Positions 7,603 to 15,286 of a DNA stretch of 22,637 nt are shown here, in pieces. Below the pieces are notes generated by a model. That model ran no database searches and had not been told where the DNA came from. It was given only the letters and a program-made list of their open reading frames with translations. The position numbers and the translations under genes were made by a program. This DNA is from DTU080 sp050945315 (GTDB taxonomy: Bacteria; Bacillota; Limnochordia; DTU080), in the NCBI GenBank assembly GCA_050945315.1, contig JBMNSS010000027.1, positions 1 through 22,637 of the forward strand, read 5' to 3'. Every line of letters begins with the position of its first letter. Position 1 is the stretch's first letter.

Positions 7603-8257
7603 TGTTGAGGCTCCTTTCCTTGGTATGGGCCGTGACTTGCCTCACGAAACGGGCCATGCGATCCGGGCATTTGTGTCCCGGGCTGCTTTCCACCCCGCTG
7701 CTGACATCGACAGCCCAGGGTGCAGCGGCGCAAAGGGCGGCCCGGACATTTCCCGGATGAAGGCCTCCGGCAAGTATCATCCGGTGTTTCCGCCCCACCT
7801 GCCAAGCGATCCGCCAATCACATACTTGCCCCGTGCCGCCGGCGCGGCCCGGGACATAGGTGTCAAGAAGCAACGCCGTCAGCTGACAATCTCTGTAGCG
7901 TTCAATGTCACCGAGGACATCGGTTCCCCGAACCCGAAAAGCCTTGATGACACTGAAACCGCGACTGATGCAGGCTTGCACAGTCTCCGGTGATTCCTCT
8001 CCGTGCAGTTGGATGGTGTCCAGCTCGCCAGACTCCGCTTCTTTGAGGATGTCGTCCAAGTGAGCGTTGACGAAGACTCCGACCTTGGCGACAAAGGGAG
8101 GCAGGCTTCGACCTATGCCTCGTATTTCGGCTACGGGGATCTGCCGAGGGCTGGAGGCGCGAACAAATCCCAGCGCATCGACTCCGAGTTCCACGGCAGC
8201 CATGGCATCCTCCGGATTGGTTATCCCGCATACTTTGATGCGTACCCTATTGTGCAT
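7589..8257 (-). CDS. trpF: Phosphoribosylanthranilate isomerase
   Basis: A 222-residue TIM-barrel enzyme that converts phosphoribosylanthranilate to carboxyphenylamino-deoxyribulose phosphate by an Amadori rearrangement. The general base cysteine is Cys10 in IKVCGIT, and the general acid is Asp132 in LLLDTY. Substrate-binding motifs QLHG and LAGGL are present. It is a separate gene here, not fused to trpC as in enteric bacteria, which suits a Gram-positive origin. An AAAGGAAA site precedes the ATG, which lies inside the last codons of trpC (11-base overlap). The end overlaps trpB by 14 bases, so translation of the three genes is likely coupled. Confidence 0.96.
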   Translation of the reverse strand: MHNRVRIKVCGITNPEDAMAAVELGVDALGFVRASSPRQIPVAEIRGIGRSLPPFVAKVGVFVNAHLDDILKEAESGELDTIQLHGEESPETVQACISRGFSVIKAFRVRGTDVLGDIERYRDCQLTALLLDTYVPGRAGGTGQVCDWRIAWQVGRKHRMILAGGLHPGNVRAALCAAAPWAVDVSSGVESSPGHKCPDRMARFVRQVTAHTKERSLNNAQA

Positions 8258-9056
8258 GACAGATTTCCTTTCGCCCTAACAACCTGTGCACCGCCGCCCC
8301 TTTGTCGGCCTGACGGATGAGAGCTTCACCGACCAGCACTGCATGCACTCCGAGCCCGGCAAGATGCAACAGATCATCGTGGGTCGTGATACCGCTTTCA
8401 CTGACGAGTGTGCATGTCTTGGGGACGTAAGGAGCCAATCGTTCAGTCGTGTTCAGTGAAGTGACAAAGGTGGTCAAGTCACGGTTGTTGATGCCGATGA
8501 TCTTGGCTCCCACGGCCAACGCGGTCTCCAGCTCCTTTTCCGTGTGTACTTCCACGAGGGCGGCCATGCCGAGGGCGTGAGTCAGACTGAGCAGGTCGAG
8601 CAGTTGGCCTTTCGATAGGGCGGCCACAATCAGCAAAACGGCTGCGGCCCCGGCGGTTTTGGCTTCGTACAGCTGGTAGGAATCGACGATAAAATCCTTG
8701 CGCAACACGGGAAGCCGCACTTGGCGGGCGATGCTGCGCAGATGATCAATACTTCCACCGAAAAAATGTGGATCCGTAAGCACCGAGACGGCTGCGGCTC
8801 CGGCCTGTTCGTATTTCTTGGCGATCTCTTCCGGATCGAAGTCTTCGCAGATCACCCCTTTTGAGGGTGAGGCTTTCTTGACTTCGGCTATCAGGGCGAC
8901 GGGATCACCTGAATGCAGTGCCTGTTGAAACCACGTGCGGCCGCTGACGGTAGTGGTGTCGCTTTCCGGGTTGCTGATCAACGTCTCCGGCGGAATGCGG
9001 CGTTTTCGTTCCTCAATCTCTTGTCGCTTATGTTTTAGGATGCGCTCCAGAAACAT
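8247..9056 (-). CDS. trpC: Indole-3-glycerol phosphate synthase
   Basis: A 269-residue TIM-barrel enzyme that closes the indole ring in the fourth step of the pathway. The motif IAEVKKASPSKG carries Glu58 and the catalytic Lys60. VLTDPHFFGG, LRKDFIVD, IGINNRDL and VSESGI follow in the normal order. The length is typical for a single-function TrpC. Its ATG overlaps the trpD stop by one base (TAATG), and its end overlaps trpF by 11 bases. Confidence 0.97.
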   Translation of the reverse strand: MFLERILKHKRQEIEERKRRIPPETLISNPESDTTTVSGRTWFQQALHSGDPVALIAEVKKASPSKGVICEDFDPEEIAKKYEQAGAAAVSVLTDPHFFGGSIDHLRSIARQVRLPVLRKDFIVDSYQLYEAKTAGAAAVLLIVAALSKGQLLDLLSLTHALGMAALVEVHTEKELETALAVGAKIIGINNRDLTTFVTSLNTTERLAPYVPKTCTLVSESGITTHDDLLHLAGLGVHAVLVGEALIRQADKGAAVHRLLGRKEICHAQ

Positions 9057-10123
9057 TATCTGGCCTCCTTCAAGAGTGAAGGGAGCGCGTTTGTGAACTC
9101 CCGCAGGTGCTCCAGTTTGGCCCAGGCCCGGCCCGAGTCGATGACCTCCTCGGCCAGTCGGACACCTTCGCGCAGATCGGCTGCCAGTTGAGCCGCGTAG
9201 AACGCGGCCGCGGCGTTGAGCAAGACTACGTCCCGACAGGCGCCTTTGACCCCCTTTAGTACGTCTGCGGTGATCCGGGCATTGGTGAGGGCATCTCCTC
9301 CGGCAATGCTTTTTCGGGGCATCATTCTAAGCCCGACATCCTGCGGAGAGAAGGTGTAGTTGACGACCTCGCCGTTTTTCACGTGGGAGACCTGTGTGGG
9401 AGCGGAGACGGAGATTTCATCGAGACGGTCGAGGCCGTGAACCACCAAGGCCGTCCGGACTCCCAGGCGAGCCAGTACCTGAGCCAATGGGGTCGTCAAT
9501 CGTCGGTCATAGACCCCGACTACTTGAACGTCAGCGTGGGCCGGATTGGTCAGGGGGCCCAACAGATTAAACACAGTGCGCACTCCCAGTTCCCGGCGCG
9601 GTCCGACCGCGTAGCGCATTGCTCTATGGAAGGTGGGAGCGAACAAAAAGCCTATGCCGACCTCACATATTGAGGCCTCCACTTCGTGAGGCTCCAAATC
9701 AATGCGCACTCCGAGGGCTTCGAGCACATCGGCGCTGCCACAGCGCGAGGAGACCGATCGATTGCCGTGTTTGGCCACGGGCAACCCGGCGCCGGCCACG
9801 ACAAAGGCCGCCGTAGTGGATATGTTGAACGTGTTGGCACCGTCTCCGCCGGTACCGCAGGTGTCGACCAAGACAGGCACATCGGGCCGGATTCTGACCG
9901 CTTTTTCCCGAATGACCCGGGCGCATCCGGTTATCTCTTCCACGGTTTCGCCCTTCATGCGCAGGGCGGTCATGAAGGCGGCCACTTGTGCCGGGGTGGC
10001 CACTCCGGCCATGATGTCGGCCATGGCCGCTGCGGCTTCACTCTCTTCAAGATGCATACCCTCAATCAGGCTCCGGATGGCTTCTTGGATGCTTGTCAGC
10101 CGGGTCGACTGTGCATGAGACAT
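9056..10123 (-). CDS. trpD: Anthranilate phosphoribosyltransferase
   Basis: A 355-residue enzyme that joins anthranilate to phosphoribosyl pyrophosphate. The phosphoribosyl-binding glycine loop GTGGD is at residues 90-94 (context VDTCGTGGDGANTFN), and KHGNRSVSS is at 118-126. The C-terminal domain is complete. There is no fused TrpG amidotransferase domain at the N-terminus, unlike in enteric bacteria. It starts 18 bases after trpE with a GAGGAGGGAG ribosome binding site in the gap and ends in a one-base overlap with trpC. Confidence 0.97.
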   Translation of the reverse strand: MSHAQSTRLTSIQEAIRSLIEGMHLEESEAAAAMADIMAGVATPAQVAAFMTALRMKGETVEEITGCARVIREKAVRIRPDVPVLVDTCGTGGDGANTFNISTTAAFVVAGAGLPVAKHGNRSVSSRCGSADVLEALGVRIDLEPHEVEASICEVGIGFLFAPTFHRAMRYAVGPRRELGVRTVFNLLGPLTNPAHADVQVVGVYDRRLTTPLAQVLARLGVRTALVVHGLDRLDEISVSAPTQVSHVKNGEVVNYTFSPQDVGLRMMPRKSIAGGDALTNARITADVLKGVKGACRDVVLLNAAAAFYAAQLAADLREGVRLAEEVIDSGRAWAKLEHLREFTNALPSLLKEAR

Positions 10124-10141
10124 GTATGCTCCCTCCTCTCT

Positions 10142-11662
10142 TTACCGACACCGTTGCACGGACGCTGCCTGCAACAGGACTTGCGCCTTCTTCAGTGTCT
10201 CTTCGTACTCTTTTTTCGGGTCCGAGGCGGCAACGATACCTGCCCCTGCCTGCACATGGGCCACACCGTCTTTGAGCACCAGAGTCCTGATGGTGATACA
10301 GGTGTTCATGTTCCCTCCGAAGCCGAGATGACCGACGCATCCGGCGTACGGCCCTCGGCGGACCGGCTCCAGCTCATCGATGATCTGCATGGCCCGCACC
10401 CTCGGGGCGCCCGACACAGTACCGGCGGGAAAGGTGGCTTTCAAGACATCGAACGGTGTGCGATCCTCGGCCAATCGACCCGATACGTGTGACGCCATGT
10501 GCATGACGTGCGAGTAACGCTCTATGGACATCCTCCCATCCACCTGTACACTGCCTTCTTTACACACCTTCCGCAGATCCGTGATGCTCAGATCGAGCAG
10601 CATGAGATGCTCGGCGCGCTCTTTTTCATCGGCGAGGAGATCACAGGCATATTGCGCATCCTCCTCGGAGTTGCGTCCTCTGGGGCGCGTACCGGCGATC
10701 GGACGGACGCTCACCTGATCATCTTGTACTTGAACCATGAGTTCAGGCGATGAGCCTATGAGCTGGCAGTCCGGCAACTGCAGATAAAACATGTAAGGAG
10801 AGGGATTGAGAGTCCGCAGGACGCGATAGATGTCAAGGGGTTCGGCTTGGACGGGCGTGCTCAAGCGCTGCGACAACACGATCTGATCGGTTGTGCCTTC
10901 GGCTATGTGGCGTTGACACTCCTTTACCGCCGCGATGAAGTGTTCTTCGGTGACGCTGCTGCGAAAAGAAGCCTGCTGTTGGGGAAGGGCCAGTCGAGGT
11001 CTGGGAGGTTCGGGCCGGCTCAGCTTTTCCAGTAGATCATCGATGGCCGCCAGACCGCGATCGTAGCATTGGTCGAGATCGCCCTCCACTTTGGTGTTGT
11101 GCACCGCCAGAAGAGTGCGATTGACATGATCGAAGATGAGCACTGTGTCGGTGAAAAGAAAGAACGCCTCGGCCAATCCCAGATCATCAGGAGGGCCGTC
11201 ATCGAGATCCAAGAAGCCACGTGCTGCATCGTAGGCCAGATAGCCTATAGCTCCGCCGAAAAAGGGAGGAAGGTCCGCCACCGGCGCGGGATGATACCGG
11301 GACATCAGCTCCTCAAGGATCTCGAGAGGATCGTCTACGGTGTCAGTCTGGCAAGAGCCATTGGTGCGGACGGTTATCGTCCGGCCGTGACTCGAGAAAG
11401 CCATTGCGGCGCTGTTGCCTACAAAGGAGTAGCGGCCCACTCGTTCGCCCTGCTCCACGCTTTCGAGCAGATAGCAAGTGTCATTGATCCCGATTTTCAG
11501 CAACGCTGACACCGGGGTGTCCAGATCGGCCAAGACCTCGGTGTAAATCGGAATCAGATCGTATTGGTGACACAGGGAGCGAAACTCTTCACGGCTGGGT
11601 CTGACTTGAGAACAAGGTAAAGAGAGGTTGGGTAATGAACGAACATGCAAGCTTCTCACCAT
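10142..11662 (-). CDS. trpE: Anthranilate synthase component I
   Basis: The chorismate-binding subunit of anthranilate synthase, about 506 residues from the ATG at 11662. LLES at residues 65-68 is the tryptophan feedback site. The catalytic chorismate-binding core is complete: GTTDQIVLSQR, SSPELMV, PIAGTRPRG, DEKERAEHLMLLDL, GTVSGAPRVRA and the GGNMNTCITIRT end. The exact start is uncertain: ATG at 11668 or 11662 has no well-placed ribosome site, while a TTG at 11650 follows GGTGAG by four bases. Family-like sequence begins only near RPSREEF, so all options give an extra N-terminal stretch. No trpG is in the window; the glutamine amidotransferase partner is probably shared with folate synthesis elsewhere. 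It is the first gene of the operon, behind a TRAP-type leader. Confidence 0.95.
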   Translation of the reverse strand: MVRSLHVRSLPNLSLPCSQVRPSREEFRSLCHQYDLIPIYTEVLADLDTPVSALLKIGINDTCYLLESVEQGERVGRYSFVGNSAAMAFSSHGRTITVRTNGSCQTDTVDDPLEILEELMSRYHPAPVADLPPFFGGAIGYLAYDAARGFLDLDDGPPDDLGLAEAFFLFTDTVLIFDHVNRTLLAVHNTKVEGDLDQCYDRGLAAIDDLLEKLSRPEPPRPRLALPQQQASFRSSVTEEHFIAAVKECQRHIAEGTTDQIVLSQRLSTPVQAEPLDIYRVLRTLNPSPYMFYLQLPDCQLIGSSPELMVQVQDDQVSVRPIAGTRPRGRNSEEDAQYACDLLADEKERAEHLMLLDLSITDLRKVCKEGSVQVDGRMSIERYSHVMHMASHVSGRLAEDRTPFDVLKATFPAGTVSGAPRVRAMQIIDELEPVRRGPYAGCVGHLGFGGNMNTCITIRTLVLKDGVAHVQAGAGIVAASDPKKEYEETLKKAQVLLQAASVQRCR

Positions 11663-11701
11663 CCTCATTGAGGTAGGGTGGCGAGTAAGCGATCGGGAAG
11701 A

Positions 11702-11731
11702 GGCCAACCCGGAAGAAGGGGGCTATTGGCC
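11702..11731 (-). other. trp leader hairpin just before trpE
   Basis: On the minus strand GGCCAA (11731-11726) pairs with TTGGCC (11707-11702), with an inner CCC/GGG extension. It lies between the leader terminator and the trpE start region and has no T-tract, so it is not an intrinsic terminator. It includes the TTG at 11707 that would be the earliest possible trpE start, which argues against use of that codon. A role in translation control of trpE is possible but unproven. Confidence 0.45.
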
Positions 11732-11739
11732 CGTGGCTG

Positions 11740-11763
11740 AAAAACCACACGATTGGATTGTGG
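11740..11763 (-). terminator. trp leader terminator (attenuator)
   Basis: On the minus strand CCACA (11763-11759) pairs with TGTGG (11749-11745), followed by five T residues (11744-11740). The preceding AG can extend the stem using the first T residues. It begins immediately after the last triplet of the TRAP site, as in the Bacillus trp leader. A competing pairing is visible: TGGGTTG at 11852-11846 can pair with CAATCCA at 11760-11754, covering the terminator's 5' arm and loop, and could act as antiterminator when TRAP is absent. Confidence 0.65.
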
Positions 11764-11815
11764 CTCATCTCAGCTCAACTTGACTCCGACTCACTCAGCT
11801 CTGCTCACCTGTCTT
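11764..11815 (-). promoter_or_regulatory. TRAP (MtrB) binding site in the trp leader, 11 NAG triplets
   Basis: Read on the minus strand, eleven triplets follow one another: AAG, CAG, five GAG, AAG, three GAG. Their first bases fall at 11815, 11811, 11806, 11801, 11796, 11792, 11786, 11781, 11776, 11771 and 11766. Eight of ten steps are 5 nt or within one base above (seven at 5, one at 6); two are 4. TRAP is an 11-subunit ring that, with tryptophan bound, wraps RNA carrying about eleven GAG/UAG triplets with 2-3 nt spacers. The match in triplet number, spacing and place, between a strong promoter and a terminator in front of trpE, makes this assignment strong. The mtrB gene itself is not in the window. 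Confidence 0.85.
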
Positions 11816-11858
11816 CCCCCGGCGACCGACCCTCCGGCCGATCTTCAACCCAGGGAAG
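11813..11858 (-). other. Possible 5' stem-loop of the trp leader RNA
   Basis: CTTCCC at 11858-11853 can pair with GGGAAG at 11818-11813, with an inner CGGC/GCCG stem. This would form a stem-loop at the very 5' end of the transcript, directly before the TRAP triplets and sharing the first AAG with them. The Bacillus subtilis trp leader also has a 5' stem-loop that contacts TRAP. The pairing is read by eye only. Confidence 0.4.
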
Positions 11859-11866
11859 TTGGGTCT

Positions 11867-11895
11867 ATTGTATGTGGGGGCATCTGTCGTGTCAA
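11867..11895 (-). promoter_or_regulatory. trp operon promoter (sigma-70/sigma-A type)
   Basis: On the minus strand a perfect TTGACA (11895-11890) and TACAAT (11872-11867, five of six) are separated by exactly 17 bases. Transcription should begin near 11860, giving a leader of roughly 200 nt before trpE. This is the best promoter match in the window and fixes the leader boundaries used for the TRAP assignment. Confidence 0.85.
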
Positions 11896-11936
11896 CTGAA
11901 AAATATCAAAGGATAACCAAAGGATCTCGGAGTGCG

Positions 11937-11986
11937 GTCTCTGCCCGCGGCAAAGCGAGAACTCGGCACACGCCGCGGGCAGAGAC
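11937..11986 (-). repeat. 15-bp perfect inverted repeat between the lyase gene and the trp promoter
   Basis: Arms 11937-11951 and 11972-11986 match perfectly as an inverted repeat around a 20-nt loop, which contains a small nested hairpin (CGAG, AA, CTCG). It lies just after the stop of the heparinase-family gene and about 40 bases before the trp -35 box, so it may end lyase transcription and insulate the trp promoter. There is no T-tract after it on either strand, so it is not a classic intrinsic terminator. Confidence 0.6.
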
Positions 11987-11998
11987 AGCGAGAGAGAC

Positions 11999-14900
11999 CT
12001 ATTCGTGTATACCCCTCAGTTCGGCCTGCGCGATCTGCAGTTCGTCCGGACCGAAGTATCCGGGCAACACACTCAGTCTGAACCAGTGGCCGGAAGCCGA
12101 ATCATCTACATCGGCGATCAGAGCCAGCTCACAAAGCCCTTCCTCATTATGCTCCCACTCCTCAACCTCATATGCCAGATCATCCCATACCAGGCCGTCT
12201 TGGGAGACGGAGAGTCTGAGGACATCCTCAACGTCCGCATGGGGTGCTTGGACGAGGATCCGTACGCTTTGCAGGTTCGGCGTCTCCCAAATGAGATACT
12301 CTTGTGTGTCGCCTTGGCGAATGCGGCGATCGGGACCTCCCATTTGATGCCGTGAAGAGCCGGCGGTGTAGGCCCAGCCGTCGCTCTCTGAGCTGGTATG
12401 TGAGCGTACTATGGTACCAAACCAAGCCGTCTGAAGAGGTGGTTCCATACGATCAATGATCTCCCACCGATTCTCGACCCTGAAGGAGAAGGCATGGGTG
12501 AGGATAATATCATCAACCGTGGCTTCTACCAGGAGACGATGCATGCCATCATCCAGCACGTAAGTATCGAGCAAGAGCTCATCGGGCGGAAGCTGGGCGC
12601 TGTAGAGCGGTTGGTTATCCACTTTGACTGAGACCTCGGTCAGTTGGGCGACGGCAGGCACGTCCAATCCGATGTTGAGCGGGATGATGCCTCGCACGGG
12701 TTGTCCGGCGAGGGAGGGCCAATCCACGTCGAAGACGACTCGGCCCAGCGTCGGCCACAGACGCTCGCCGGCTTCGGCGGCCTTCTGCCACTCCTTCAGA
12801 GGTTTGACGTCGGCGGCGACAGATGCGCTTCTGCTGTCGGCCAGCGGCGTCAGCTGTACGACGAGACATACGTCTGTGACGTCTTCCAGGTGAATGGCCA
12901 GCTTCTTGAAATCTGCATTCCTATTCTGGCCTTCAGGATTGGGAGAACTCGGCAAGGGTTCGGCGGCCATTACCTCAAAGGTGGCATGTAGCGGAGACAG
13001 AATGCGGGCCACCAACTGCTTGCCGTCCCGTTGCAGTGTCGCCGTCTTTCCATCGCCTTCGATGTGAAGGCCGGCTTTGGTGTGCATGAACCACCACAGT
13101 TCGACCGGCTCTTGTGCGGTCACTTCGTCTTGAATGATGACTTGCCGGCGCTCGTCAAAAAGGGCTACGCCGCGCCAGGCACGCGTCACGGCCGGATACG
13201 CTGAGGTAAGATCGACAATGCCCACCGCCTCTTCGGGCAAATGGGACTGAAGGATCATGGGTGCAAAGGCTCGCACATCCTGATCAGGAGCCGAACTCGG
13301 ATTGATGACGAGGGTGTTTTGTCCCTCGGCCCGGGTGCGATAGTACGTCCAACGCTGGCCGCTGCCTCGATTGTTGTAGCCCGGCAGATTGTAGTTGTCC
13401 GCTCCAGTCTCGTCTACCCAACGCACACCCAGAGCCTCCAAGACAAAATCGCCGAGATCGAGATGCCCGTGGTTGACGTTGGCCGCGCCGCCTTTGTAGG
13501 CGATGAAAACGGCGTCTTCATCCTCCCAGGCGCTGCGGAAAGATGCCACCTCCACACCTCGGAAATACTTGTCGAGAGGCAGATCCGAAAACTGAAAGTC
13601 TTCATCGAGGCCCGGTTTATACCAAAGCAGATTGTTCGTCAGGCTTCCCCAAGAAGTGCCGGAGACGCGGCGGTGCCATCCTGCAAAGGCAGGTTGATCA
13701 AACCGGTCCGCCAGCCAGAGCATCTCGGGTGCCCGGGGCACGCCGGTCCCTGAATCGGCGAAGTTGAAAACCAGGTTGTTGGGACCCGTAAGGTAGATGG
13801 GATAAAACCCTGCTTCGGCAACACCAGGTGTCTGAGCCAGATCGAAATCGGTGCCCAGTGCGGTCTCCAAAGCGATCAGATACGCGATGAGATAGCGGAT
13901 CGAATAGTGCCAGTAACCCACCCCTTCATCCCAAGCTCCGTCCGGCCCGAAAAGGCCGATGGCCAGCTTGAGTGACTTCAACGCCTCGCGCAGGATCTCT
14001 TCTGCCACCTCAGGCTCTTCTTCGGCGATAGCCAAGGCGCCCATCGATATGCCGCCGTTGACCACGAAATTCCAGTTTTGCACCCAACCGGGGCTCCATT
14101 GCCATCCCGCCGGCTTTTGGCCGCGGTAGTACAGCAGAGCCGGTTGGAGTCCTTTTTCCATAATGGCGTCGCGGATCAATTGTTTTTGTTCTCCGGACCA
14201 AGCATCGTACAACCAATCGTAGGCGATGGCAAAAGCCCGGGTCATCTCGGCGGTGTCAAGAAAGTGCGGCGGATTCCAGTCCACAAAGGCAGCGGCCGTC
14301 TCAAGTTCTTGCCACAGCCGATGCAGATACCGCGGGTCTTGCTCCATGCGGTAGATCATGGCCAGTGTCTCCACCCGCTCCAGTACTTCGCGGCTGGTGG
14401 CCAACAAGCGCTTTCCGTCGGGGAGGACGTATTCGGGGAGCGGCTCACGGAGTATGGTGTCCGCACCGGTCTTCAAAGCCGCATACCACTGGATGGCCAA
14501 GGGATCCTCTGTGATGAGTTCTTTGATTCTGTCGAAATCAGAGGCACTGGCTAAAAGACGCGGGTGCTGTTTTCGTAACGTACTCAACAGTGACTTGGTC
14601 GTGTCAGAATCAGACAAGGCTTTTTTGACCTCCGGATCAAGCTGTACGAGAGACAGATCGTCAAACCAGATGGTGCCGTTGCCGTGGGAGTTGAACAGAT
14701 GGATATCGATTCCGATAATCTCCTCCGGCAAAGTAAAGGTGACTGACATCCGCGCCCAATCGGTCAGATCGTCCCCGACGTCTGACGGTTGGATCATGAA
14801 GTTGTCCCCCGAGACCTCATAGGCGCTCTCGTAGGGCGGGTGGACCCAATCCATTTGCCAGCGTACCTTATTGGCCTGGCTGTGAGGTTTGGCTCTGTAG

Positions 14901-15286
14901 GCCATGATCCGCATGATGATATTGCGAGGTTGTACTCCTTCGCTTCTTTGGTACCAGACTTCCAGTCGGTATGCTTCTCCGCCTTCTATCGACAGGCCGC
15001 GGGCAATCGCCGATCGGGCTCCCTCTCCGTGGACGCGTACGGAGGCTTCTCCGCTTCTGCTACGGGTCTTGTCGACTGATATCTCGACCGAGCTCTGATT
15101 CGGACCCGACGGAATAAAGGTGTTGAAACCTGAGGGCAGGCCCTTGGAACTCACCTGTTCGAAGCCGCCGTTGGTAATGAGATTCTCACCACTGGCCGCG
15201 GACGGGAGTCCGATCGTGAGAAGAACCAGTGCGCCGACAAGGATGAAAAACCGGTAAGTCTTCAATGATCCGACATGGAATCTCAC
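11999..15286 (-). CDS. Secreted heparinase II/III-family polysaccharide lyase, multidomain
   Basis: A 1095-residue exported protein. A signal peptide covers about residues 1-33. Residues 35-215 look like a CBM4/9-type carbohydrate-binding module (NLITNGGFEQ start, IWFDDLSLVQ end). Residues 240-480 look like the alpha-helical toroid of heparinase II/III-type lyases (HPRLLAS, NWNFVVNGG, GYWHYSIRY). The beta domain follows, with the NVNHGHLDLGDF motif (His606, His608) and RAEGQNTLVINP. The C-terminal 250 residues are beta-rich, perhaps Ig-like and sugar-binding modules. It probably cleaves an acidic polysaccharide by elimination; the substrate is not predictable. The GTG start at 15286 has AAGGAGGT six to seven bases before it and overlaps the stop of the upstream gene (GTGA), so the two are co-translated. 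Confidence 0.88.
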   Translation of the reverse strand: MRFHVGSLKTYRFFILVGALVLLTIGLPSAASGENLITNGGFEQVSSKGLPSGFNTFIPSGPNQSSVEISVDKTRSRSGEASVRVHGEGARSAIARGLSIEGGEAYRLEVWYQRSEGVQPRNIIMRIMAYRAKPHSQANKVRWQMDWVHPPYESAYEVSGDNFMIQPSDVGDDLTDWARMSVTFTLPEEIIGIDIHLFNSHGNGTIWFDDLSLVQLDPEVKKALSDSDTTKSLLSTLRKQHPRLLASASDFDRIKELITEDPLAIQWYAALKTGADTILREPLPEYVLPDGKRLLATSREVLERVETLAMIYRMEQDPRYLHRLWQELETAAAFVDWNPPHFLDTAEMTRAFAIAYDWLYDAWSGEQKQLIRDAIMEKGLQPALLYYRGQKPAGWQWSPGWVQNWNFVVNGGISMGALAIAEEEPEVAEEILREALKSLKLAIGLFGPDGAWDEGVGYWHYSIRYLIAYLIALETALGTDFDLAQTPGVAEAGFYPIYLTGPNNLVFNFADSGTGVPRAPEMLWLADRFDQPAFAGWHRRVSGTSWGSLTNNLLWYKPGLDEDFQFSDLPLDKYFRGVEVASFRSAWEDEDAVFIAYKGGAANVNHGHLDLGDFVLEALGVRWVDETGADNYNLPGYNNRGSGQRWTYYRTRAEGQNTLVINPSSAPDQDVRAFAPMILQSHLPEEAVGIVDLTSAYPAVTRAWRGVALFDERRQVIIQDEVTAQEPVELWWFMHTKAGLHIEGDGKTATLQRDGKQLVARILSPLHATFEVMAAEPLPSSPNPEGQNRNADFKKLAIHLEDVTDVCLVVQLTPLADSRSASVAADVKPLKEWQKAAEAGERLWPTLGRVVFDVDWPSLAGQPVRGIIPLNIGLDVPAVAQLTEVSVKVDNQPLYSAQLPPDELLLDTYVLDDGMHRLLVEATVDDIILTHAFSFRVENRWEIIDRMEPPLQTAWFGTIVRSHTSSESDGWAYTAGSSRHQMGGPDRRIRQGDTQEYLIWETPNLQSVRILVQAPHADVEDVLRLSVSQDGLVWDDLAYEVEEWEHNEEGLCELALIADVDDSASGHWFRLSVLPGYFGPDELQIAQAELRGIHE

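Noticed and set aside
11668..11700. GGTAGGGTGGCGAG near trpE resembles the start of a T-box motif
   Set aside because: It is on the strand opposite to trp transcription, lacks the ACCGCG part, and the leader has a better explanation as a TRAP target.
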